DNA of 64,000 nucleotides from Gemmobacter megaterium (GTDB lineage: Bacteria > Pseudomonadota > Alphaproteobacteria > Rhodobacterales > Rhodobacteraceae): NCBI RefSeq assembly GCF_900156815.1, contig NZ_FTOT01000001.1:372001-436000 (forward strand), in the 5' to 3' direction. This document shows positions 1 through 7,724 of the stretch, piece by piece. Made by a program: the position numbers and the translations under genes. Below the pieces are notes generated by a model. It made no database searches. It worked only from the letters and a program-made list of their open reading frames with translations, and was not told where the DNA came from. Positions within the stretch are counted from its first letter, which is position 1. Each line of letters starts with the position of its first letter.

Positions 1-461
1 ACCGCGAGCTGGAGGAATGGCTGTCCTCGATCACCCGTATCGGCCTTGCCTCCGGCGACGGAGAGGGCGGCGATACCAGTGGCCTGGCGCAGGTGCTCGA
101 CCAGATCGTCACCCGGCTGGAGGCGCAGGAACTGCGCGCCACAGAAGATCGGGCAACCCTGGGCGCCGGGCTGGAGGCGCTGTCCGAAGGGTTCCGCAGG
201 CTGGCCGAACGCGATGCGGATACCGCCCTGCTGGCCCGCATCGCCGAGGCACAGGACCGGCTGGTCGCGGTGGTTGAACAGGATGGCGGCCTTGGCTCTG
301 ACGCCGAGGCCCGGATGCGCCTGCGCTCGATCGACGTGCAACTGCTGCGCGTTCTCGAAGAACTCAGCGCCGGACGGCAGGAAAGCATCGCCGATCTGCG
401 TGCCGATCTGTCCTCCCTGACCCAATCCATCCGCCAGTTGTCGCGCATGGGGGGGCGCTAG
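1..461 (+). CDS. C-terminal part of a probable MotA/TolQ/ExbB-family proton-channel protein (partial)
   Basis: The gene starts before the window; the frame is open from base 3 and ends with TAG at 459-461. The 152 visible residues contain no membrane segment and are almost wholly a charged, Leu/Ala-rich helix with heptad-like spacing (for example DTALLARIAEAQDRL), finishing SRMGGR. The next gene starts 3 nt later and encodes a membrane-anchored OmpA/MotB-type protein, so the two are surely cotranscribed. In Rhodobacteraceae a TolQ/ExbB-type channel subunit with a long C-terminal coiled coil commonly precedes such an OmpA protein; that is the basis for the name. The membrane part that would prove it lies outside the window, so this is inference from context. 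Confidence 0.5.
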   Translation, partial: RELEEWLSSITRIGLASGDGEGGDTSGLAQVLDQIVTRLEAQELRATEDRATLGAGLEALSEGFRRLAERDADTALLARIAEAQDRLVAVVEQDGGLGSDAEARMRLRSIDVQLLRVLEELSAGRQESIADLRADLSSLTQSIRQLSRMGGR

Positions 462-464
462 CCC

Positions 465-2243
465 ATGGCGCTCGGGCGGCGTGCCTCGCACAACATGTCG
501 CACAACATCTGGCCCGGCTTTGTCGATGCCATGGGCTCGCTTCTGCTGGTGCTGATCTTTGTGCTGTCGGTCTTCATGATCGTGCAATCGGTGCTGCGCG
601 ACACCATCACCACCCAGGATGGCCAACTCGAATCGCTGTCCTCGCAGGTGGCCCAACTGGCCGATGCGCTGGGGCTGGAAACCACCCGCGCGGCGCGCCT
701 GGAACAGGAACTTTCCGCCGCCCAGGCCGAAGGGCAGGCGCAGGCCACGCTCATCGCGTCGCTGACCGGGCAATTGGCGACCCGTCAGGCCGAACTCGAG
801 GCGGCGACCACCCGTATCACCGGCTTTGAACAGCAGGTTCTGGCCCTGATCGCCGAACGCGACAGCGCGCGTGGCGAAGGCGCGCGCCTGCAAGCCTCGC
901 TGGCCGAGGCCGAGGCCGCGCGCACAGCCCTCCTGTCCGAGCAAGAGGCGCTGAACCTGGCGCTTGCCAGCGCAAGATCCGAAATGGATGCCGCCGCCGA
1001 AGCCGCCCGCCTGGCCGCTGCCCGCCGCGAGGCGCTCGAGGCGATGGTGGCAGATCTGCGTCGCCAGCAGGCCGAAGGCCAGACCGCCCTGTCCGAGGCC
1101 GAGCGCCGCCTGGCCGAACAGGCGCAAACCCTGTCCGAGGCCGAGGCCGCCCGCCTCGCCGAAGCCGCTGCCGCCGAGGCCTTGCGCAACCGCCTGGAAA
1201 CCGCGGATGCCGAACTGACCGCCATGACGCTTGCCCTCGAAGATCAGCGCCGCCGTGCCGAAGACACCCTGACCCAACTTGCCGCCGCCGATGCAGCCCG
1301 CAAGGACATCGACGCCCGCCTCGCGGCCGCCTTGCTGGCACAGCAGACGACACAGGCCGATCTGGAGGCGCTGAAAGCCCAGGGCGCAGACATGGAGGCC
1401 GTGCGCCGTGACCTTGCGGCGGCCATCGCGGCACGGCTTGCGGCGGAAACCGCCACCACAGGCGCCCTGTCCGAGGCCGAGCGCCGCGCCGCCCTGCTGG
1501 CCACGGCGCAGCGCCAACTCACCCAGGAACAGGCCCGTACCGCCGAACAGGCGCGGCAGGTCGCCGTGCTGAACGAACAGCTCGCCGCCTTGCGGGCACA
1601 GTTGGGCAGCCTGCAATCCTTGCTCGAAGCGGCGGAAACCGCCGATTCCGACAAACGCCTGCAACTTGAATCGCTGGGCAGCCAGTTGAACACCGCCCTC
1701 GCCCAGGTCGCCGCCGAGCAAAGACGCCGCGCGGAACTGGAAGAGGCCGAGCGCCGGAGGCTCGAAGCCGAGAAACAGAATCTGGAACGGTTCCGCTCGG
1801 AATTCTTTGGCGAATTGCGCCAGGTGCTGGCCGGCCGCGATGGCGTCCGCATTGTCGGCGACCGCTTCGTGTTCTCGTCCGAAGTTCTGTTCAACCCCGG
1901 GTCCGCCGATCTCGCGCCGGAAGGCCAGGCACAGATTGCACGGGTTGCGGCCACGTTGCTGGACGCGGCGCGCGACATCCCGCAAGGCATCGACTGGATC
2001 CTGCGCGTCGACGGACATACCGACGATGTCCCCCTTTCGGGGCAGGGAGAGTTCCGGGACAACTGGGAACTCAGCCAGGCCCGCGCCCTTTCGGTGGTCC
2101 GCTTCATGCAAGGCAACCTGGGCTTCCCGCCCGACCGCATGGCCGCGACCGGCTTTGGCGAATACCGCCCCGTCGCCGCAGGGGACAGCGCAGAGGCCCG
2201 CGCCCAGAACCGCCGGATCGAATTGAAGCTGACCGAACGCTGA
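465..2243 (+). CDS. Membrane-anchored coiled-coil protein with C-terminal OmpA/MotB peptidoglycan-binding domain
   Basis: The 592-residue protein has one N-terminal membrane segment (about residues 23-44, MGSLLLVLIFVLSVFMIVQS), then roughly 400 residues of Ala/Glu/Arg-rich coiled coil (about 50-450), then an OmpA-like domain (about 460-590). The last domain shows the family features: a beta strand ending FNPGSADL, the VDGHTDDVPL loop, the NWELSQARA helix and a final AQNRRIELKL. Proteins of this build sit in the inner membrane and bind peptidoglycan across the periplasm. The gene follows the probable channel gene by 3 nt, which suggests a MotA/MotB- or TolQ/TolR-like energised complex acting on the envelope. 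The start ATG at 465 is the first in frame after the upstream stop. Its exact partner and task are unknown. Confidence 0.8.
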   Translation: MALGRRASHNMSHNIWPGFVDAMGSLLLVLIFVLSVFMIVQSVLRDTITTQDGQLESLSSQVAQLADALGLETTRAARLEQELSAAQAEGQAQATLIASLTGQLATRQAELEAATTRITGFEQQVLALIAERDSARGEGARLQASLAEAEAARTALLSEQEALNLALASARSEMDAAAEAARLAAARREALEAMVADLRRQQAEGQTALSEAERRLAEQAQTLSEAEAARLAEAAAAEALRNRLETADAELTAMTLALEDQRRRAEDTLTQLAAADAARKDIDARLAAALLAQQTTQADLEALKAQGADMEAVRRDLAAAIAARLAAETATTGALSEAERRAALLATAQRQLTQEQARTAEQARQVAVLNEQLAALRAQLGSLQSLLEAAETADSDKRLQLESLGSQLNTALAQVAAEQRRRAELEEAERRRLEAEKQNLERFRSEFFGELRQVLAGRDGVRIVGDRFVFSSEVLFNPGSADLAPEGQAQIARVAATLLDAARDIPQGIDWILRVDGHTDDVPLSGQGEFRDNWELSQARALSVVRFMQGNLGFPPDRMAATGFGEYRPVAAGDSAEARAQNRRIELKLTER

Positions 2244-2266
2244 CACCGCTGCGTTCTGGCCCCCGG

Positions 2267-2302
2267 TTTCATCTTGCCCGAAATACCCCGGGGGTCCGGG
2301 GG
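2267..2302 (+). repeat. Dispersed GC-rich repeat, copy 1 (intergenic)
   Basis: The core TTTCATCTTGCCCGAAATAC followed by a C/G run and GGTCCGGGGG lies between the convergent ends of the OmpA-type gene and dtd. The same core recurs at 4201-4227, 16643-16669, 27270-27308, 29359-29385 and, degenerate, 46219-46242. The flanking C5/G5 runs can pair, so it may act as a weak bidirectional transcription end here. Confidence 0.75.
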
Positions 2303-2323
2303 CTGGCCCCCGGTCCCTCCGGC

Positions 2324-2761
2324 TCAGCTTTCCAGCCAGATGGTCACCGGACCGTCATTCACCAGCCGGACCTTCATGTCCGCACCAAAGATGCCGCATT
2401 CGACGGCTAATCCCTCGCGGGCCAGGGCCAGCATGAAATGTGCATAGAGCCGCTTGCCCAGATCCGGCGGGGCTGCGGCGGAAAAGCCGGGGCGGTTGCC
2501 GCGCGATGTGTCCGCCGCCAGGGTGAACTGACTGACCACCAGCACCGCGCCGCCGATGTCGCGGACCGAGAGGTTCATCTTGCCCGCCGCATCGGTGAAG
2601 ATGCGCAGCTTTGCCAGGCGGGTGGCCAGCCTCTCGGCTTCGGCCTCGGTATCGCCCTGCATGGCACAGACCAGCACCATCACGCCGGGGCCGATGGCCC
2701 CGGTGATCTGCCCGTCCACAGTGACCGAGGCTTCGGTCACCCGCTGGATCAGCGCCCGCAT
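2324..2761 (-). CDS. dtd: D-aminoacyl-tRNA deacylase
   Basis: The 145-residue product matches the full length of bacterial Dtd, which removes D-amino acids from mischarged tRNA in the cytoplasm. It begins [13 protein letters not shown] and carries the family's two active-site motifs: SQFTLAAD (about residues 77-84) and the C-terminal [11 protein letters not shown], where the Gly-Pro pair is the chiral-proofreading element. Its ATG shares one base with the stop codon of lpdA (TGATG), so it is translationally coupled to that gene and is probably the last gene of the transcript; a repeat element follows. Confidence 0.95.
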   Translation of the reverse strand: MRALIQRVTEASVTVDGQITGAIGPGVMVLVCAMQGDTEAEAERLATRLAKLRIFTDAAGKMNLSVRDIGGAVLVVSQFTLAADTSRGNRPGFSAAAPPDLGKRLYAHFMLALAREGLAVECGIFGADMKVRLVNDGPVTIWLES

Positions 2762-4149
2762 CAGGCGTGGATGGCGCCGTCGCCGCAGGCCAGCGCCGCC
2801 TCGCGTACCGCTTCCGAAAAGGTCGGGTGGGCATGGCAGGTGCGGGCGATGTCTTCGGCAGCAGCGCCGAATTCCATGGCGACACAGATCTCGTGAATCA
2901 GATCCCCGGCGCCGGGGCCGATGATATGCACGCCCAGAATGCGGTCGGTCTCCTTGTCGGCCAGCATCTTGACGAAGCCGTCGCCCTGGAACACCGCCTT
3001 GGCGCGGGCATTGCCCATGAAGCTGAACTTGCCGACCTTGTAGGCGCGGCCCTGTTCCTTGAGCTGGTCTTCGGTCGCCCCGACGCTGGCGACTTCGGGG
3101 GCGGTATAGACCACACCGGGAATGACGCCATAGTTCACATGGCCGTGCTTGCCGGCCACGATCTCGGCCACGGCCATGCCCTCGTCTTCGGCCTTGTGGG
3201 CCAGCATCGGGCCGACGATGGCATCGCCGATGGCAAGGATACCGGGAACGCTGGTGCGGAACTGCCCGTCGGTCTTGATCTGGCCGCGCGGCAGAACCTC
3301 GACTCCCAGGGCCTCCAGGCCCAGCCCGTCGGTATAGGGTTTGCGGCCGGTGGCGACCAGAACGACATCGGCCGCAATCTCCTGCGCGCTGTCGTCCTTG
3401 CGCAGCTTGTAGCTCACCTTTGCACCGCTGTCGGTGACTTCGGCGCCCTGGACGGCGGCGCCCAGCACGAATTTCAGCCCCTGCTTGGTCAGCAGTTTCT
3501 GGAAGGCCTTGGCAACCTCGGAATCCATGCCGGGGGTGATGGCGTCAAGATATTCGACGACCGTCACTTCGGCGCCAAGGCGGGCATAGACCGAGCCCAT
3601 TTCCAGCCCGATCACGCCGGCACCGATCACCACCATGGACTTTGGCACCGATTCCAGTGCCAGCGCGCCGGTCGAGGTGACGATGACCTTTTCATCCACC
3701 GGCACGCCCGGCAGGCTGGCCGGTTCCGATCCGGTGGCGATGACGATGGATTTCGCCTCGTGCACCTCGTCGCCGACCTTGACCTGACCGGCGGCGGGAA
3801 TCGAGGCCCAGCCCTTGAGCCAGGTGACCTTGTTTTTCTTGAAGAGAAACTCGATGCCCTTGGTATTGCCGGCCACGACATCGGACTTGTAGCCCTGCAT
3901 CTTGGCCCAGTCGACCTTGGGGGTATCGACGCTGAGGCCCATCCTGGCGAAGTTCACCTCGGCCTCGTGCAGGGAATGGGTGGCGTGCAACAGGGCCTTG
4001 GATGGGATGCAGCCGACATTCAGGCAGGTGCCGCCCAGCGTGTCGCGCCCTTCGACGCAGGCGACTTTCAGCCCGAGCTGTGCCGCGCGGATCGCGCAGA
4101 CATAGCCGCCGGGGCCGGCGCCGATGACGATGAGGTCGAATTGGGCCAT
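2761..4149 (-). CDS. lpdA: Dihydrolipoyl dehydrogenase (E3)
   Basis: This 462-residue flavoprotein reoxidises the lipoyl arm of 2-oxo acid dehydrogenase complexes with NAD. It shows the N-terminal FAD motif GAGPGGYV, the redox-active disulfide in [13 protein letters not shown], the NAD-binding [14 protein letters not shown] and the C-terminal HAHPTFSEA with the catalytic His. An ATG six codons upstream is open, but the start at 4149 is chosen because AGGAGA stands 5 nt before it and [10 protein letters not shown] aligns with the family. It lies in the same direction as sucAB but is separated from sucB by four unrelated genes. It could serve the 2-oxoglutarate complex, other 2-oxo acid complexes, or both. 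Confidence 0.95.
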   Translation of the reverse strand: MAQFDLIVIGAGPGGYVCAIRAAQLGLKVACVEGRDTLGGTCLNVGCIPSKALLHATHSLHEAEVNFARMGLSVDTPKVDWAKMQGYKSDVVAGNTKGIEFLFKKNKVTWLKGWASIPAAGQVKVGDEVHEAKSIVIATGSEPASLPGVPVDEKVIVTSTGALALESVPKSMVVIGAGVIGLEMGSVYARLGAEVTVVEYLDAITPGMDSEVAKAFQKLLTKQGLKFVLGAAVQGAEVTDSGAKVSYKLRKDDSAQEIAADVVLVATGRKPYTDGLGLEALGVEVLPRGQIKTDGQFRTSVPGILAIGDAIVGPMLAHKAEDEGMAVAEIVAGKHGHVNYGVIPGVVYTAPEVASVGATEDQLKEQGRAYKVGKFSFMGNARAKAVFQGDGFVKMLADKETDRILGVHIIGPGAGDLIHEICVAMEFGAAAEDIARTCHAHPTFSEAVREAALACGDGAIHA

Positions 4150-4189
4150 GGTATTCTCCTGTGGCAATCCCGGAGCCGGGGGTTTTCCA

Positions 4190-4227
4190 CCCCCGGACCC
4201 CCGGAGGGTATTTCAAGCAAGATGAAA
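4190..4227 (-). repeat. Dispersed GC-rich repeat, copy 2 (intergenic)
   Basis: On the minus strand this reads TTTCATCTTGCTTGAAATAC, then CCTCCGGGGGTCCGGGGG, the same order as copy 1. It fills the gap between the MAPEG gene and lpdA, ending 3 nt from the MAPEG stop codon. A nearby C5/G5 pair can form a hairpin. Confidence 0.75.
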
Positions 4228-4230
4228 GGC

Positions 4231-4626
4231 TCAGAACAGGCTGGCAAGCAGCATGATGGTGGTGGCGGCAAAGCCGACAGCCCAGATGGCCGACCGCCAG
4301 GGCGTCCATCCAAAGGCATAGGCCGGGATATAGGCGATGCGGGCGGCGAGATAGATCCAGCCGCAGGCCGCGGTGGTGGCACTGGATTGTCCCGAAAGGG
4401 TGACGACCAGTGCCGCGATGGCAAAGAGGATCAGCCCTTCGAAGTGGTTGTTCATCGCGCGTTGCATCCGGGCGGTGCGCGGCGAGAGCGGGCGTTTCGG
4501 GGCCGTATCGCGTGGCCCGGAGGTATAGCCGGTGCCAAGTTCGATATTGGCGGGCACGGCGAACAGGCCGAATTGCACGATCTGAAGCAGTGCCGCCAGC
4601 GTCAGGGCGGTCAGTTCCGGGGTCAT
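4231..4626 (-). CDS. MAPEG-family membrane protein
   Basis: The 131-residue protein has four predicted membrane segments and the family pattern: an N-terminal helix (LTALTLAALLQIVQFGLFAV), a loop with PRTARMQRAMNNHFEGLILF, where RAxxNHxE is the glutathione-binding signature of MAPEG proteins, and C-terminal helices around AARIAYIPAYAFG. The family covers glutathione S-transferases and eicosanoid enzymes of membranes; the bacterial substrate here is unknown. The start at 4626 overlaps the stop of the upstream glycosyltransferase gene (ATGA), favouring it over the longer open frame. Confidence 0.85.
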   Translation of the reverse strand: MTPELTALTLAALLQIVQFGLFAVPANIELGTGYTSGPRDTAPKRPLSPRTARMQRAMNNHFEGLILFAIAALVVTLSGQSSATTAACGWIYLAARIAYIPAYAFGWTPWRSAIWAVGFAATTIMLLASLF

Positions 4627-5543
4627 CGCAGGGCCTCCAGTCGGGCGGTGAAATCGGCGAGGGTCGCGGCCTCTGCATCGGCCACGCCGGGGAGGGCGCG
4701 CAGGCGGGCCAGTTCGGCCTGTGTGGCGGGCCAATGGCGCAGGATGCTGCGGTCTTCGGCCTCGTTGCGGTTGGCGATGCGGTGCCAGCGCCCGCCGACA
4801 CGGTATTTTTCGGTGGCATCCTTGCCCTGGCCATCGCCACGCTGCGCGCGCAAGCGGTAGGTGTCGGTCGAGCGGATGGCGTAGTGGTTGATCACCGCGC
4901 GGCCAGGCGCAAGGCTGATGTCCAGCGGGCGATAGCGCGAATGGTGGCGATGGGAAAGAAGGGGCGCTGGATCGAGGTCGGCCCCGTTGGCGGCCACGAC
5001 GCGGGGGGCCGGGAGGCGCGGGCCGAGCGGCATATGGTCGTGGGCATGGGCAAAGGCGGCGGGGCGGAACAGCGATTTGAACTTTGTCGTCTCGGGAGTC
5101 GGTCCGGCTTCGCAGCGGGTGAACTGCGGCAGGGTCGCGCCGGGCCAGCGGGTATGCCCGCTGTCGCCGAAGGCACGCCAGGGCAGGGCGATCACATGGG
5201 CCTGTGCGCCAAGCGCCAGCAGGTCGGGCAGGGTATAATCCGAATGAATGTTCAGGAACTCGTCGGCGTCGATATGCAACAGCCAGTCCGGCGCGCCGTT
5301 CCGCAGATACGCCAGTGCCGCGCGCATCCCGCTGTCCTGTGGGGGGGTGCCACGGGGCGGGACATGGGGCAGGTGGGTCAGCGCGCCCCCCGCCATCAGC
5401 GCCTCCAGCAGCACGTCCGAGCCGTCGGTGCAGGTGTTGGTGGCCACCAGAACGCGGTCAAAGCCGATCACCCGGTGATAGGCCACCCATTCCATCAGGA
5501 ACGGTCCTTCGTTGCGCATACAGGCGAAGACAGCGGCGGACAT
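4623..5543 (-). CDS. Glycosyltransferase family 2-like protein
   Basis: The 306-residue cytoplasmic protein opens with FACMRNEGPFLMEWVAYHRVIGFDRVLV and has LLHIDADEFL near residue 90, the DxD-type motif that holds the metal and nucleotide sugar. This is the subfamily of short glycosyltransferases often annotated Glyco_tranf_2_4, common in Rhodobacteraceae and linked to surface polysaccharide. No signal peptide or membrane segment is seen. It is coupled to the MAPEG gene by a 4-nt overlap. Acceptor and sugar cannot be told from the sequence. Confidence 0.8.
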   Translation of the reverse strand: MSAAVFACMRNEGPFLMEWVAYHRVIGFDRVLVATNTCTDGSDVLLEALMAGGALTHLPHVPPRGTPPQDSGMRAALAYLRNGAPDWLLHIDADEFLNIHSDYTLPDLLALGAQAHVIALPWRAFGDSGHTRWPGATLPQFTRCEAGPTPETTKFKSLFRPAAFAHAHDHMPLGPRLPAPRVVAANGADLDPAPLLSHRHHSRYRPLDISLAPGRAVINHYAIRSTDTYRLRAQRGDGQGKDATEKYRVGGRWHRIANRNEAEDRSILRHWPATQAELARLRALPGVADAEAATLADFTARLEALR

Positions 5544-5571
5544 CGGGTCACTCGGACGGCGGCAGGGCCGC

Positions 5572-5811
5572 TCAGGCGGTTTGCAGGAATTGCGCGTTCA
5601 TCCCTGCACCAAAGGCGGCCTGGGTGGCCAGCCAGTCTTTGGCGCGGGCATGGTTGTGGACCTCGAACAGCACCAGAACCGCAGCACCTTCGCCTTGCCA
5701 GATTTGCAAGGTCGAGAGGCCCGCGTTGGAAATGCCCTCTGCCTCGGCATCGAAGGCGGATTTCCAGGCGGCGTAGTCGGCTGCGGCGGTTTGGATCAGG
5801 AGTTGCTGCAT
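5572..5811 (-). CDS. Small conserved-looking protein of unknown function
   Basis: A 79-residue protein starting MQQLLIQTAAADYAAWKSAF. The start at 5811 is chosen over an ATG nine codons upstream because GAGG stands 6 nt before it. The pattern (a short beta strand, then a YAAWKSAFD helix, then LQIWQGEGAAVLVLFEVHN) resembles dimeric alpha-beta barrel (antibiotic-monooxygenase/DUF-type) proteins, but I do not recognise a defined family. It precedes the glycosyltransferase gene by 28 nt on the same strand. Confidence 0.6.
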   Translation of the reverse strand: MQQLLIQTAAADYAAWKSAFDAEAEGISNAGLSTLQIWQGEGAAVLVLFEVHNHARAKDWLATQAAFGAGMNAQFLQTA

Positions 5812-5880
5812 TGGAGCCTCTGGAACAACCTGGTGCATGTAGTCTGGTGAGGATTTGATCGCGTGATGATGGAGACACGT

Positions 5881-6387
5881 TCAAGTTTGGTCTTCGGAAA
5901 AGGCATTGTCGAGAGCCGCAAGCCGTCTAGCCAAACCTTGTAAGGTGGCTTCATTCGGTTTCGCAACCCACAGTGCGATTGCATTCCCAATGTCACTAAC
6001 AAAGCCAACTCTTCCACGAGTGAACGTATTGTAAAGTTCGGCTGCAAAAGGCAACTCCTCTGGATGTCTAAAGTGGGTCAGAAATGCCAAGGATGTCACT
6101 GTTTCGAATTGAGCTTTGACAAGTTGAGAAAGGTAGTTTGACGCAATCATAAGAAAAATTTCCGGCGCAGCAGAATGCAGTGGTTCACCTAACTGAATTT
6201 CCAATGTGCGCAGCAAATGACTCGCCCCCTTGGCAGCCAAATGCGTCTTATTGCGAACCTCAGTAGTTTCGAAACCAATACTATCGAGTGCCCGTGACAG
6301 TCTAAGAAAATCGTTTGCATCCGGGGCTGGGGCAGGGGGTGTGCTATCAAACTTCTGTTGGCTAGACTTCTTGCCGAACTGCCACAT
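5881..6387 (-). CDS. Hypothetical protein of unusually low G+C
   Basis: The 168-residue protein starts MWQFGKKSSQQKF. The ATG at 6387 is preferred because AGGAG lies 9 nt upstream; the frame is open a further 33 codons. The interior is helical (SRALDSIGFETTEVRNKTHLAAKGASHLLRTL cut short here to its first motif SRALDSIG) with no signal peptide or membrane segment. Hand counting of 5881-6060 gives about 49% G+C, far below its neighbours, and codon use is correspondingly different, which suggests acquisition from elsewhere. It stands between sucB and the small gene at 5572 and is flanked on the sucB side by an 18-bp perfect inverted repeat. I do not recognise the family. Confidence 0.65.
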   Translation of the reverse strand: MWQFGKKSSQQKFDSTPPAPAPDANDFLRLSRALDSIGFETTEVRNKTHLAAKGASHLLRTLEIQLGEPLHSAAPEIFLMIASNYLSQLVKAQFETVTSLAFLTHFRHPEELPFAAELYNTFTRGRVGFVSDIGNAIALWVAKPNEATLQGLARRLAALDNAFSEDQT

Positions 6388-6441
6388 AGTCGCATGCTCC
6401 TCTGTGAAGAAGACTCGCGCTATTCCGCGCGGGGAGAAGCC

Positions 6442-6479
6442 ACCACAGTGCCACAGACACATGTCTGTGGCACTGTGGT
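6442..6479. repeat. Perfect 18-bp inverted repeat downstream of sucB
   Basis: The arms ACCACAGTGCCACAGACA (6442-6459) and its exact reverse complement (6462-6479) are separated by only two bases. It begins 11 nt beyond the sucB stop codon, between sucB and the AT-rich orphan. On the minus strand it is not followed by a T run, so it is not a classical intrinsic terminator, though the cruciform or RNA hairpin could end or stabilise the suc transcript. An operator or a recombination scar are alternatives. Confidence 0.7.
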
Positions 6480-6490
6480 TGTTCATCTCA

Positions 6491-7723
6491 TTACAGATCC
6501 ATCAGCAGGCGGCGCGGATCCTCCAGCGCCTCTTTCACGCGCACGAGGAAGGTGACGGCGCCCTTGCCGTCCACGATCCGGTGATCGTAGGACAGGGCAA
6601 GATACATCATCGGGCGGATGACGATCTGGCCCTTGACCACCACGGGGCGGTCCTGGATCTTGTGCATTCCCAGGATCCCCGATTGCGGCGGGTTCAGGAT
6701 CGGCGAGGACATCAGCGAGCCATAGACCCCGCCGTTCGAGATGGTGAAGCTGCCGCCCTGCATTTCGGCCATGGTCAGCTTGCCGTCACGGGCGCGGGCG
6801 CCCAGTTCGGCGATCTTCTTCTCGATCCCGGCAAAGCTCATCTGATCAGCATCGCGCACCACCGGCACCACCAGGCCCGACGGCGTGCCCACAGCCACGC
6901 CCATATGGACGAAGTTCTTGTAGACCACATCGGTGCCGTCGATTTCGGCGTTGACCTCGGGGACTTCCTTCAGCGCATGGCAGCAGGCCTTCACGAAGAA
7001 GGACATAAAGCCCAGCTTGACCTCATGCTTCTTTTCGAACGAGTCCTTGAACTCGTTGCGCAGCTCCATGATGCCCGACATGTCCGCTTCGTTATACGTG
7101 GTCAGCATGGCGGCGGTGTTCTGCGCCTCTTTCAGGCGGCGCGCGATGGTCTGGCGCAGCTTGGTCATCTTGACGCGCTCTTCGCGGCTGGCGTCATCGG
7201 CGGCCACAGGCGCACGCGGCGCTGCGGGCGCGGAGCTGGGGGCGGGCGCCGATTTCATGGCCGCGACTGCGGTGGCCACATCGTCCTTCATCACGCGGCC
7301 ATCGCGGCCGGTGCCCGTGACCTGATCACGGGTGAGGCCGGCTTCGGCCATGGCGACCTTGGCCGAGGGCGCATCCTCGACATCCGACCGCGGGACGACC
7401 TGTTCGGGGCCTGCGCCGGGCGAGCCGACGGCCTCTGCCTTGTCCGCCTTGTCGTCCTTTTTCGGCGTGGGGGCGGCTGCGGCGCCGCCTTCGCTGATCA
7501 TGGCCAGCAGGGCGTTGGCGGCCACGGTGGTGCCGTCGGGTGCCAGAATCTCTGCCAGCACACCGGCGGCGGGCGCCGGAACGTCCAGCGACACCTTGTC
7601 GGTTTCCAGCTCGCACAGGATTTCGTCCTGCGCCACCGCATCGCCCGGCTTCTTGAACCAGGTGGCGACGGTGGCCTCGGTGACGCTTTCGCCCAGGGAG
7701 GGGACGCGAACTTCGATGCTCAT
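6491..7723 (-). CDS. sucB: 2-oxoglutarate dehydrogenase E2, dihydrolipoyl succinyltransferase
   Basis: The 410-residue E2 core transfers the succinyl group to CoA. An N-terminal lipoyl domain (about residues 1-75) contains [14 protein letters not shown] with the lipoylated Lys; an Ala/Pro linker follows; a peripheral subunit-binding domain ([27 protein letters not shown], first part shown as [12 protein letters not shown]) is at about 115-150; the catalytic domain ends with [13 protein letters not shown], carrying the active His and Asp. The ATG follows the sucA stop by one base, with AAGGAAAG upstream. There is a single lipoyl domain, as usual for E2o. Confidence 0.97.
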   Translation of the reverse strand: MSIEVRVPSLGESVTEATVATWFKKPGDAVAQDEILCELETDKVSLDVPAPAAGVLAEILAPDGTTVAANALLAMISEGGAAAAPTPKKDDKADKAEAVGSPGAGPEQVVPRSDVEDAPSAKVAMAEAGLTRDQVTGTGRDGRVMKDDVATAVAAMKSAPAPSSAPAAPRAPVAADDASREERVKMTKLRQTIARRLKEAQNTAAMLTTYNEADMSGIMELRNEFKDSFEKKHEVKLGFMSFFVKACCHALKEVPEVNAEIDGTDVVYKNFVHMGVAVGTPSGLVVPVVRDADQMSFAGIEKKIAELGARARDGKLTMAEMQGGSFTISNGGVYGSLMSSPILNPPQSGILGMHKIQDRPVVVKGQIVIRPMMYLALSYDHRIVDGKGAVTFLVRVKEALEDPRRLLMDL

Positions 7724-7724
7724 C

